A stretch of DNA of 64,000 nucleotides from Takakia lepidozioides (taxonomy: Eukaryota > Streptophyta > Takakiopsida > Takakiales > Takakiaceae), in contig CM060731.1 in NCBI GenBank assembly GCA_030704615.1, forward strand, positions 40,920,001-40,984,000, read 5' to 3'. The notes beneath the pieces were generated by a model. It saw nothing but the letters and a program-made list of their open reading frames with translations, was not told the DNA's origin and did no database searches. Position 1 is the stretch's first letter. Each line of letters begins with the position of its first letter. Made by a program: the position numbers and the translations under genes. Shown here in pieces: positions 22,101-33,500 of the stretch.

Positions 22101-23547
22101 AGTAAAGCTCATACTCACCAAACATGCTCCACTCACTCGTGGTGTTGCAGATGTCCCATAGCTTTACGATGCTGTAGCTGCACGCACGACTTTGAGTTAA
22201 AGTTTGATGGCACTGAGAAACACTCTGCTGTCACATATCTCTAGAGCATCTACAGTTTCTTATTGGATGATGCCTGCGTAGACCTGCAGGGCTGGAAAAA
22301 GCATCGAGGAAAGCAGCAGAAGGAGGCCTTTGCAGTGCAGCTGAGAAATGCATGTGGGTTAGATTCTGAAAAATGATTCGTCAAATGCGCCTGCAGACAT
22401 TGGAAAACCCGGTTGTGTTTGAAGACCCAGATGTGCCCAATTGGACATGAAGAAATCCAAATGAAATGCTGGGGCAAGGGATTCCATTCTAGGAAATAAC
22501 TACAAAGTATTGTGTGCTGATTGTGTGGAGCCTTGTCACAAGGACTTACTGCTGCTACCTAGGTCACCGTCAGATAAAGCCTGCCAGCACAGAGAGGAAA
22601 TAGAACACGAAGGTCAGACTATAGGTCATGGCTTGTTACTGGTCTTCTAAGGCATTTGAGTACTTTCCAGGGGCACAGATAGTCATAGCAGTAGATTCCG
22701 TGCTGGGGTATGGGTTTTTGGGTAGTAAATATGCTCTGATGCTTGATAGGGACATGGGACAGATACATGGGAGCAGATCGGGTGGAAAGCATTTTGCAGA
22801 GTTGATCTCATTGTGCTGTAGCTGGCAGATTTTTGAATGCTGCATACTCGAGAAAAGGATGCCAAAAGAGATGGAGGTGATGGAGGTAGTACTCGAAGAG
22901 GTAGTGATCCAGTAACCCCCAGCAGGGAACCAGTGGTTTAAATCATTGTCTTTGAACCTTGAAAGCAGAGAGAGCTGCAAAGAGTAGCAAGATAAAGCAG
23001 ACCTAATCTTGTGTAGTACAACTTGTCTTGTGTAGGTGCACAAAGGAATTCAGGGCCCTTCTGCACAAATGAGCCCCTCAACTTTTCTAATTGTATGCAA
23101 AAAGGGTGCGCAGCCTCTCCCGACCATCAAATGCACTTGTGAAATCTGCTTCGTATGTACATGAGCCAAAAAGAGATAACATGCTCACAAGCACCCAATC
23201 ACTGCACGAAGGGGAACCAGACCTGTAGATTACACAATATATCCGTAAAAACACAGTGGATATAATTACCCCACTGAAAGGGACATTCCCCCATACTGTG
23301 GTGAGAGCATTACAACTCACAATCAAACAGTATCGGTACCATGTGGGAACTCATCACTACCCAGCAGCAGGGAATGGTTCTGTGCAGGTTGACTGCCTGG
23401 TAAAAGAAGACTTTGTAGTCAAGGGCAGTGAAAGCCTCCGAAACCCCAATTCCATTACAGTTGAGTTGCCAACCAGTACTCAACCCTGTGGCAAAAACTA
23501 TCCTACCTTAAGCACTTCATATATCTGATACAGAGCTGATTTTTGCA
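19151..23547. other. Long stretch without a firmly supported gene
   Basis: There are open frames at 20277-19903 (-, 124 codons), 22095-21634 (-, 153 codons), 21659-22012 (+, 117 codons) and 22628-22915 (+). None shows a domain I recognise, and the 21.6-22.1 kb frames overlap on both strands, so at most one is real. Upstream exons of the MYCBPAP-like gene may lie here, but I could not place them. Confidence 0.3.
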
Positions 23548-24748
23548 GGAGAGGAAATCAGCTGCCCAGTGAAACTGGAGAATGAGGGCTCCACTGTCCT
23601 CTTTTATACCTGGGAGCGTAGGCCTAGGCTGAAAATTTTACCCAGGGTCTTAGGTGCGCTGAGCCACTGCATCCCCTCCTTTCCACTTCTTTGCAGTGAT
23701 GATTTGAGACACAGGAAAAAGTAGGAATGTAGTTGGTGCTTAAGGTTTTGCAAGCTTGTTGGTGGGATTAGTTTGGTCTGCATGCTGAAAGATGCCTTGC
23801 AAACATCAAAATCTTTAGCTTTCAGGAAAGATGTCCTTCCCCAAAGAATGATGTTTACCTTGTGTCAGTTTGAGTGTAAGTCTACTTGGAACTCTTGGAA
23901 AAAGATCAGACATCTGTTCCACCTGCAAGGACATCTTTTCCTTTGTTGTCAAGAAAGTTTAGTAAAAGTAGACTACTGAGACTTAGTCATGTGAACTCGG
24001 GTCTGCAGGTAAGCACATTACAGATTGTTGGGCATTCTCAGTCATGAACGTTTCTGGGAGTGTACTGTCGGGAGAAACTAAAGAATTTTCCTTCAAGTTT
24101 AAGTCCGATGTGCCAGGCACATTCATGGAAAGCTGGGTGCTGCACATACGTCCTAAGCTTCCAGTGGACCTGGAGCCTCTCACCCTCAAGGGTGTGGCCA
24201 TCTTAGAGGACAAGAATAGGTTTGAAAACCCTCCCCGTCTCTTTACCTGCATGAGAGCTATTCAGACTAGTGATGAAATTGAGCCCCTTTTGCATCTCTC
24301 TTCGAGAACAGCCTGCAGCCAGGACTGAACTACCTTTGGGAGGGGGTAAAGGTGGGTCAGAGATTGCTGAATCTAAATCTGAAAGCAAGTTCAGATAATC
24401 GTGTAAACCATTCACTTTTTGTTGGTAGTCGGCATCAATTCTGAATCTCACGAGAGTGAAACGATCTTGGTCGCGGGAACTGGGTGCAACAGGGACCTGC
24501 GAGACAAGCTAACGAAAGTACTGGATTACCGGGAAATGATGCGTGGAGTTGACGAGGCATACGAGACTCTGGTTCTCAGAGCATGCGAGACACCACCCCC
24601 AGCTTCCCCAGAAGAATCCGAATCCGTGAAGCCGTCCAACAAAAAATCCCCAAAATCACATCGCAAAAAGAAAAGGAAATCTGTCTCCCCAATGCCAACA
24701 CTTCGTTCCCTGACTGCCTATGGCCAGAGATGGGCTCAGACAAAATAG
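23548..24748 (+). CDS. MYCBP-associated protein-like gene, partial
   Basis: An exon after TTTTTGCAG at 23548 reads EISCPVKLENEGSTVLFYTW, the Ig-like repeat typical of MYCBPAP. A later exon (about 24008-24220) reads SGSVLSGETKEFSFKFKSDV and ESWVLHIRPKLPVDLEPLTL then GVAILED, again matching the family: an 'expelled from a gap' beta-sandwich followed by a LRGVA-type strand. A third block (about 24430-24748) has DLRDKLTKVLDYREMMRGVD followed by a Lys/Ser-rich basic tail and stop. MYCBPAP proteins are associated with cilia, flagella and sperm. The N-terminal part is not located, so the gene may be longer or truncated. Confidence 0.55.
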
Positions 24749-24918
24749 GAAAGGAGACACCAGCATCATGGTGGAGTGACGACTATCTTGTAAGAAGTTG
24801 GCCAGCAGACAACAAGAGAACACGTACCTCCAGCAAATGTCGACACTAAAAATTAGCACTATACCTCCATGATCAAAGGTCCTATCATTCAGAGCTTGGA
24901 TCTGGGCACTCACTCATA

Positions 24919-25152
24919 TCAGAAAGACAACCCAACTCCCACAATGGCACAACCAAAGCCCCAAGTGGGTCTGTAGTGATCTTCTATTTCAGTGGCCCCC
25001 CCATAACTGCGCTCATCATGGATGTGGTGTTCTTTCTGATATAAAGACCGGCTCCACCAAGGGAGACACGACCATTCATAGGCATTGAGTGCAGCTTCCA
25101 TAACTGAATCCCGACTAAAATCATCATAATCCAAGCTCTTCCCAGTTGACAT
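24919..25152 (-). CDS. Small ORF or last exon, unidentified
   Basis: The frame encodes 77 residues beginning MSTGKSLDYDDFSRDSV, with LNAYEWSCLPWWSRSLYQKE and a hydrophobic end (WGFGCAIVGVGLSF). Its composition is protein-like. Upstream on the same strand are exon-like blocks: about 25519-25485 between TTGTTACAG and GTAATTC (AALQAQRRSR), and about 25390-25300 (HNAALQMATEDDDGPLHVPG ending in a stop). Whether these belong together is unclear, and no family is recognised. Confidence 0.35.
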   Translation of the reverse strand: MSTGKSLDYDDFSRDSVMEAALNAYEWSCLPWWSRSLYQKEHHIHDERSYGGATEIEDHYRPTWGFGCAIVGVGLSF

Positions 25153-25876
25153 TTGACAAACATCCTACCTTCTCTCGGTGCATTCTTTCATCATTCCATA
25201 GCTAGAAAGCAGATCTCAAATCTCAACCCAATCTGCACTAGCACGATCCCCTTCACATTATAACAACTTCAGAACATCAACACTTCTCATTCCGAGAGAT
25301 TATATCTCGAAGATCCAGGGACATGCAGAGGTCCATCATCATCCTCTGTAGCCATTTGTAGAGCAGCATTGTGCATGCAATGCTCATAATCACAAACACA
25401 ACTGTGAAAGATTCCAATCATGAAAGATGAAGATAACAACCTCCTAGCAGGTAATACCAACAATGAATAGCTATATTGAATTACCTTCTTGAGCGTCGTT
25501 GGGCCTGCAGTGCTGCACCTGTAACAATAACCTCCCTGGAGGTAAGTTCTGTTTTCTCAGCCGCCATTTCCTTGCTGGGGACCAGGGAACAACCTGTTAC
25601 CTCCATTCCAGCACTGTTTCCCAGAAATGTGAGACACATTTATTACTCTTAATCACATTTCAACCTCGGCCGTCTGGCTGGTAAAAGACTGTCTGCCTTT
25701 CACATTTCTCACTACCCGAGGAAAAACCACTTAACCTAAGTAAAAGCACCATTATCAATAAATCTCAAAGGGCCTCCAGAGTCCATCCCTTTTCTAAAAT
25801 TAAGAAAAACAAAAAGTAAAAAAAGGAAAAAGTACCCCTCAATTAGTTTTTATTAGGGCTTTAGTCAGTGTGACTC

Positions 25877-26155
25877 AGTTTTTTTTTCAAATTTGGAAAA
25901 TCACAGGAATGGCTACTGAGTTTTGCAGGAAATAGCCATATTTTCTGTTCATCCACTGAAATTTGGACAGAATCATCCTCATCTGTACTTTCATCCATGT
26001 AAATCATCCATATTAGGTGAATTCATCCTCAGTTTACTTTTTTTTGGAGAATTTTGGCGATTTCATCCATGAGAAAATAGGGAATTTACGACAGAATATT
26101 CGATTTTGTTTTTTGAGGTCGAAAAAGTGCAAAATTTCGCCAGAAACAAAAACAC
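25877..26155. repeat. Dispersed repeat, copy 1 (SINE/MITE-like)
   Basis: It matches 51508-51787 in the same orientation: GGCTACTGAGTTTTGCA, TTCATCCACTGAAATTTGGA, TTTCATCCATGAGAAAA and TTTACGACAGAATATTC are shared. The AT-rich sequence contains many TTCATCCA motifs. No terminal inverted repeat or pol III box is evident, so the class is open. Confidence 0.75.
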
Positions 26156-26199
26156 TGAAGTCTGTGACTGTGATATTATGGATGAAAGGTAGGTCTCAT

Positions 26200-27585
26200 T
26201 CATCGATAGTGAGGTGGGGCCCGACGAATCAAAGGGGCCAACGAGCCATTATCCAGGATGCCCGCTAGCGTCCCGATTTTTATTATTTGGGGAAAAAGGG
26301 ATATTACAAATTTACACATTCCATTTCTATGTTGTTTTTGTTTCACAAACGCGAAAAAACAGTAGGCTGCCGGCCGGGCTGAACTGGCTGCAGCGAGTCG
26401 CCATGGGGGGTTGACCGACGCGTGGCGCGGTAAGAGTGGTAAGACCGTCTACAGGCGGTGGGGGAAAGGGCGCAATTTGATAGGGCAATGATGTGGCGGG
26501 AAAACGGTGAGTAGAGTAGGTGGGATGGCGTGGCAGGGGTGGTCGCTCGCTTTGCGTTTCCCTCGCTTTTTGCAACCCTCGCCATAGCCACGCTGCAGCC
26601 CTGCCTCTGTGATCGCGAGCACGCAATTCAAACTAGCAGAGCCGGGATCATGCATGTGTGATGCTTGAGAGCGATCGGTTGTTGGCGGAGAGGGAATGCT
26701 TCTGTGGCTTGTGCAGAATCGGCTCGTAAAGTAGGGAGTTGTGGGAGAATTGCGGTGGTTTGAGGTATAACTGCGTTTCATTCCTGCCTTGGCTGTCGGA
26801 GCAGGTGCTGCGGAGGATTTGAAGCGGCTGGGGCCGATTTGATGCTTGTGGAGTAGAAGCGGTTTTGCGGGGTATGTCGAGGTAGTTTCTAAAGTCGAGA
26901 GTTGGCAGTTTGGAGAGGTAGTTGCTGAGAGTTTGTCCATCGTTTGGTAGGAGTTGGCTCAATTGGCGAGCGAGACAGCAGGTGCACTGTTGTTTCTTAT
27001 CATTTTTGCGTTGTCTTTCTTCGTCTACTTCTTCTGCACTCCATACACCTCGTCTGTCCCGGGGATACCTCCTCCAGGCTTGGACGTCCTTGTTTGTTTT
27101 CCCTCCATCATCTGCTTCCTGGATTCTTATGTGATGTCCTTCTTCCTCCTGCAGTATCTGGAGATAAATGATTGTGAATGTTTTGGATAAGTAGTTACGC
27201 CTAGTTAAGGTGTTCTCCTCGCGTGTGAGAGTGTTTTTTGAATCTGTAGTTGTTCTGCTTCGACTGATAATTCTTCGGCGCACATAGCAGGGCTCTTTAA
27301 CCCCGAGTTTGTTCAAATCATTTCTTAATCCCTTATTGGAGACTCTTCTCCGCATGGTTGGAACATTGCTATGTGGTAAGGGGAAAGCGCGATTAACTGT
27401 ACTATTTGATATCTTCCGCGGTTTCTTACCCCGTGTGCGGTTCGCAGTCCAGCTGACCCCCCCATACCACCTCACACCATTTTGGCGAGGAAGGAGTCTC
27501 CGAAGATGAAGATTCGGACCGTCTCAATTGATTGACATCATAGTCCTAGAAGGACAGGAGGCCTGCTTCTTCGTCGGCTGCAGGT
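26200..27585. promoter_or_regulatory. 5' flank and leader of the RBR gene
   Basis: This GC-richer stretch lies before the RBR start codon at 27586. Long frames exist on both strands (275 codons on the minus strand, 27475-26648) but have low-complexity, non-protein-like composition. CpG-rich segments around 26360-26460 and 26560-26680 could be part of the promoter. No TATA box stands out. Confidence 0.3.
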
Positions 27586-30500
27586 ATGCCGGAGGGACGG
27601 GACGAGGACATGGATAGGCAGCAGCAACAGAAAGCTGGTCTACAGGTACCGAAACAGGAGTTTACAGAAGACAAAAAAGCCACAACCTCACAGTCTCAGA
27701 CAGAAGACAGGGTTGGATGGGCGACTGCAAATGGTGGCGACAAGAAGCTGGAGAGAAAAGAAGGCTCACGATTGTTTATAGAAGGCCTTGAGGCTCGTTT
27801 CAAGGAGCGCTGTGAGGTATTATACAATCCCAGATATGCCCCAAGAAATAATGTCCTATCTAATCAGCATGCTTTTCTGGATGTGCAAACTAGTATGTAT
27901 GCTCCACTATTATTACACCTCTTATGCCACAAGAGAAGCTCGGTCAACTTGTGATTGCTGGAGGGGTTTTCTAAATCTCAGCAATTGTCTTTCAAGGCTC
28001 AAGTGATACCCATCTTGATTGTCAAAGGTAACAGTACAATCAATAGATTGAAAGTCTATTAGTACAATCAGAGTGTATGGAGATTGTGAGGGTAGAGGAC
28101 AAAGTGTATTGATTGAATTGCTAAAACATTATCTGTTGCAGTATTCAGTGACTTTAAAAGCTCGCTCACAAATCACTTTATGGTCGAAACGTCTTTCTTT
28201 CAGCCAGACATGATATTGAAGTGTGTCCTCATTCAATTGTTGCAGTCACTGTCACTTGCTCCATTGTTCCCTGAAGCTATTTGCAAGTTTGCTTTGTTTT
28301 CCTATTCTCTATCCGTGGCCTGATTTAGAGGGTGTTCATTCTATGTCAAATGAATCATTAATGAATAGTGAATTAATTTCTCCTTTTCTTCCACTTAGTC
28401 TCTTGGTTTTTCTCATATTGATCTGAAGCTCCATGGAGAACTTTGTGAACCGAGAAAGTGACAGCCAGGTCAGCCACCTCCAATGTTTGGTGGTACTTGA
28501 GGCAGTTGCAGGGATCTTAACTTGTTCTCCTAACAAAGATAGTTAGCTGTGTGTACTATTGCATTTCTGATGCTGAACCTGTTGTCCTCACGGAACTTCT
28601 GCTGTCTGAATTGCTTAACAGGTTAGCCTTTGTCTCGATGACAAGACTTTGCAGCAAGCACTTCAGTTATTCAGAGACAGCAAGCCCCTTCTACTTGCCA
28701 ATATAGGCACTATTGGGACTGGAACTGTAAGTTTCTCTTTGCTTTGGTGTAGGTTTGTTTGCTGGGCATGTATCTTCTGTGCGTTCTTACAGTCGGGAAT
28801 GAATCAACCATTCCCTCTGAATGCTGAAGCTGCTTGCTACTGCTGTGTACTACTAAAGCCCATGAAGGTTTTGTGCACTTCTTTGATGGCAGTATTCTTG
28901 GATACATGAGAATGGTGTGTCCCATCTTATGCATGGGGTTGCTTCTGGCCAGATAGAGGAGACCGAGCGATTGTGGAATGCCTGTGTTCTGTATGCTGTG
29001 AAGAGGTTGACTACTGGAACATCCATTGGTGGGGAGAGACTAGAAGATGGTGCTGCTGGGTTCACTCTTTCTCAACTTTTGCGAGTGACTAAGCTCAGGT
29101 ATGTCCCGTCATTTGTTTTTCCTGTGAATTGAATTGGTCTTGCCAAGTAGATCCAAATGCATTGGAGAAGCATTGTGTGCCGAAGTGAATTGGGCTGTAC
29201 AGTAGGCATATTTGGCACATGCATGTCCAGGGTCAGCTCTAATTAAACGTGATCTGGGTGTACTGTCTGACAGTGTTGTGGAGTTTTTCAAGGAGCTTCC
29301 ACAGTTCCTTGCTAAGGCCGGGCCAACATTGAGAACTCTTTATGGTGATGACTGGGAAAAGCGGCTTCAGGTGAGGTTCTTTTAGTATCTAAAGCCATGT
29401 TTGATCAAGGGCAATGGCTTCTTTTATTTAGAGCAAGTACAACTGCGAAGTTGCTCACATTTGAGTTTGCGGCTGGTTGAGCAGGTAACGGAGGTCCAAG
29501 CCAATTTTGTCCATTTGATGGTCCTCTATAAGTAAGTCTGCACACTCATAACAAATTTCAATCAAGTTGGTCCTGTTACTAGTCATATTCAATAGGTTTT
29601 GAAGACAGTCATTCTAAATGTCTTGTCTGCATTTCTTATTAGTATGTTGTAGCGATTTTACTTCGCACCAGAAGACGGAAATGCCTGTCATGTTGAGTTG
29701 TGTAACCAACTTCTAACCTGAGAATCGGGTCTCATGGCAGTTATTACAAACGGGTTTATCAGGACTTCTTCCTTTCACCTGAAAACTTTAGCAAAAGTGA
29801 GAACGGCTCCTCTTCAGGAGCCAGTGGAGATCTCTCTCTTCCTATTCACATGCGATTTGGTTGGATGCTTTTTCTGGCAATGCGGATGCATGTCCTCAAT
29901 CGCTTCACTGACTTGGTGACATGCACCAATGGGCTTCTAGCTGTGATTGTACGTATCACCTTCCATTCTGGTTTTGGTTCACATGTAGTGCACTTTTGAC
30001 AGTTGCTTCCGGGCCAGTGTTAAAGTTATGGTTCTTCATGTTATTTGTACATAGAGTTTGTTGGCACCTTAGTGAATGACTACAATCAACCTTTCACATA
30101 GCGGCCAACCAAGGTTTAGGTGATGCTCATCAACGGTTGCTGTCAAGTTCTTTTCTTTGATAAGATCAGTTTTTGGATTGGAAGTCACTTCTACTTGATG
30201 TTTAAAAGACAACAGCTTTTGGTCAACAGTGTGTACGTATTTGAGCTCTAACATTTGTATTCTTACTGTCTGGTATGGCTGCAGATTGTGTTGATCCTTC
30301 ACATGCCATCTTCTCTAAGGAAGTATTTGTTTGAAGACAGTGTGAAATTTGGTACGTCATGCAAACACGGGAATGCATAGGTTTGTGATTTGTATGTTGA
30401 TTTGGGGAGGATTGTACTAGATCCATTTGTATCATGTTACTGTGTTGTTGAAGAATTAACTGGGTTTTTGGTTGAAGCAGTGTGTCGGAGTTCACAAGGG

Positions 30501-33500
30501 GTCAACGTGGTAGCGTCACTGTGCAATCTGTACCATGCATCAGAGGAAGATGTATCTCGGATGGTGGAGAAAACAAACAGCATGATTAGAGACCTATTCC
30601 AAAACACCTCAAATGGTGCTGGCACACACAGCCATGCCCAGCCATTCCCAGCCATGCCCAGCCATGCCCAGCAAGTAGTGGGTGTCAACACAGGTCAGCA
30701 TGAAGCTTTAGCCACCTGGTTTTCCATTCATATGCTGACTCCTCTCCATTCATGCTCTTAATGCATTTCCTGCCAATTGAGATTGTCTTTTGGTCTGTCT
30801 CATCCATGCGACTATGTATGCATTTTTGTCTGCAGTACATGTGTAATCTGTGGATCTCTAACCCGGGGCAATGATTTCATCTTGCAGCTGGCCTGGCATA
30901 CTTTGAGGGCCTTATGGAGGACAGGTCAATAGCATCAAATTTACGAATTGTGGAAAAAGACTATGAAGAGGCTTATCATAGTCGAGGGGAGCTTGATGAG
31001 CGCATGTTTATCAATGGGGATGATAGTATGATAGGAGCTGTATCTAGTGGTACACCAAACATGTCTGGTTCCAAGGTGCCAACTTTCTCACACCTAAGTC
31101 CATGTGGCCTTTGAGTCCTCCATGCACATCTCTGTAGTCAATTACTTTGGTTGTTCGTCACCTTCATTTCTTGCACTTCTTTAGTTTTCAGGCTATTCTG
31201 CTCAATAATGAATCGTGAAAGCATCTCTGGTAGAAGTAAACCCCTTTGCGTTTAGTTGTACTAATAAATTGTAATCTTTTGTAATGACTTCAATCTCGCA
31301 GCGCAAGTACGATATAATGTCATCACCAGTGCGGGGCGCAGTGTCAACAGCAGCATCTCCATTATCACCTTGCAATTCACCCTGTTCATCACCAGTTAAG
31401 GCTGGAGGGCCGTTGGCGTCCAATAGCAGCAAGATGCCCCCTCCCACTCCTGTGAGCATCACAATGACAACTGCAAAGTGGCTTCGCACTGTCATAGCAC
31501 CCCTGCCAGCAGAGCCTTCTTCAGAGCTGCAGCTTTTCTTCCGCTCTTGTGACCGGGACATCTCCTCTGATGTTAGGCATAGAGCACAGGTGCTGCTGGA
31601 AGCCATTTTTCCGACTGTTGGGGCCGGGAACTGGCGGTGTATGCGAGGTAGTAGCATGATGGATAGCATATGGGCTGAGCAACGCAGACTCGAAGCCATG
31701 AAGCTGTACTACAGAGTTGTGGAGGCCATGTGCCGAGCAGAGGCGCAACGTCTACATTGCAACAACCTCACTGCTCTTCTCTCTAATGAGCGCTTCCACC
31801 GTTGCATGATTGCTTGCTCTGCTGAGCTTGTTCTCGCTACACACAAGACAGTCACCATGACCTTCCCAGCAGTTCTTGAGCCAACAGGGATAACAGCCTT
31901 TGATTTAAGCAAAGTGATCGAAAGTTTTGTGCGTCATGAAGATACTCTTCCACGGGAGCTGAAGCGGCATCTCAACTCCATAGAGGAAAGACTGCTTGAA
32001 AGCATGGCATGGGATAAGGGTTCATCCATGTACAATTCACTTGTCGTTGCCAAACCAAGTCTTGCAACAGAGATCAATCGCCTGGGGTTGATGGCTGATC
32101 CCATGCCATCGCTGGACAACCTCGGTTCATGTTCACGCCCATCACTTGCAAGCATGCAACGCCTGGCTGGCACGATAAAAGCGGAGGGTGCGGCAGGTGA
32201 GGAATGGGTCCTCTGATGTGGCACCTGCATGCATATGACTCTAGTCTGAAGGGATGGAGACTTGCTATTTGCAACATGGTATTATGGGGCTCATCTGTTC
32301 CAGAGACTGTCAATGACAAAAAAGTTCAATTGCCTGAACATATCTAGACTTTGCACGAGAGCAAAACAGCAGGAAGGGAAGAGAATCGAACCCAAAAAAA
32401 TGTGAAACCAGTGAGACAGAGCCATTCAGTTTGGCCTTTTTCATTTTCAAGCTTTCAGCATTTAGAATGCTCTTGTTCTTACTACCGTAAAGTTGCAGCT
32501 TGTGCTTTCTGATGGTAGTCACTGGGTGGCCTTGTTTGTGCAGGGGAGGTGTCAGGGGCTCCATCGTCACCACAGAGACCAGTGGCAGCATCGCCAGCTC
32601 AGAATAATGGTAGTGATACAGGAACAGGTTCACTGGGGATTGCAGATCAAGTAGGGCCTGCATGTCTGATGTCACCGGTCAAAGAACGGCCCTCAGCCTT
32701 CTCTGCCTTCAGCTCCCCCCTTCGAAATCGCGTGCGAGCTCCTCTGCAGTCAGCTTTTGCAAGGTAACTTTTTGGAAATCTTACATATGATTTCATTTAT
32801 ATGGTGGTTGCCGCAAAAGCTTGTTTTGATGCAGTCAGTCAGTCCGTCTGTTGTCTCAAATTTTACTAATATTCAGTTTTGCATGTGCAGTCCACATAGA
32901 CCGAGCCCTCTTGGGGGAGGAGAGACTTGTGCAGAAACCGTCATAAATGTATTTTTTCAGAAGGTAGAACACACAACAATGTCTACACTTCAGGAACTAG
33001 AATGTATTTACCTTCCCTTTGTTAATCTGAGCAGCTGCTCTCTCCTTTCTGTTATTATGCTAGCCCTGAGGCTTTCTTGGGCTTTTACGACCGATGTGCT
33101 GGATCTATCTTATCATTTTCAACCACATTTGCTGAAAAGAACTAATTCTCCCATAATTGGCTCTCAATTTGTTCCCCCACTCTTCTACCAATCTATTATC
33201 CTTGTTTTGTTTGTTGACTTCTGGTGAGTGGGTGTTCAGGTGCTGAAGTTAGCAGCTGTTAGGATACGGAATCTTTGTGAACGCCTCCGGCAGTCAAATC
33301 CGATTATGGAGCAGGTGTATCGTGTAATGCAACATGCACTATACCATGAAACAAGCCTCTTCTTCAACCGGCACATTGATCAGCTCATACTGTGTAGTAT
33401 CTATGGTGTTTGCAAGGTCAGCCTACTGCCTCAGCTCTCAAGATTATGTTTTCTCTCTTTGTCTGTTTGTCGCGTGTCTACAATTATCTGTGTTTGTATA

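Noticed and set aside
26648-27475. 275-codon minus-strand open frame
   Set aside because: It is antisense to the RBR leader, has low-complexity Arg/Thr/Asn-rich composition and no domain; likely a chance frame in GC-richer DNA.
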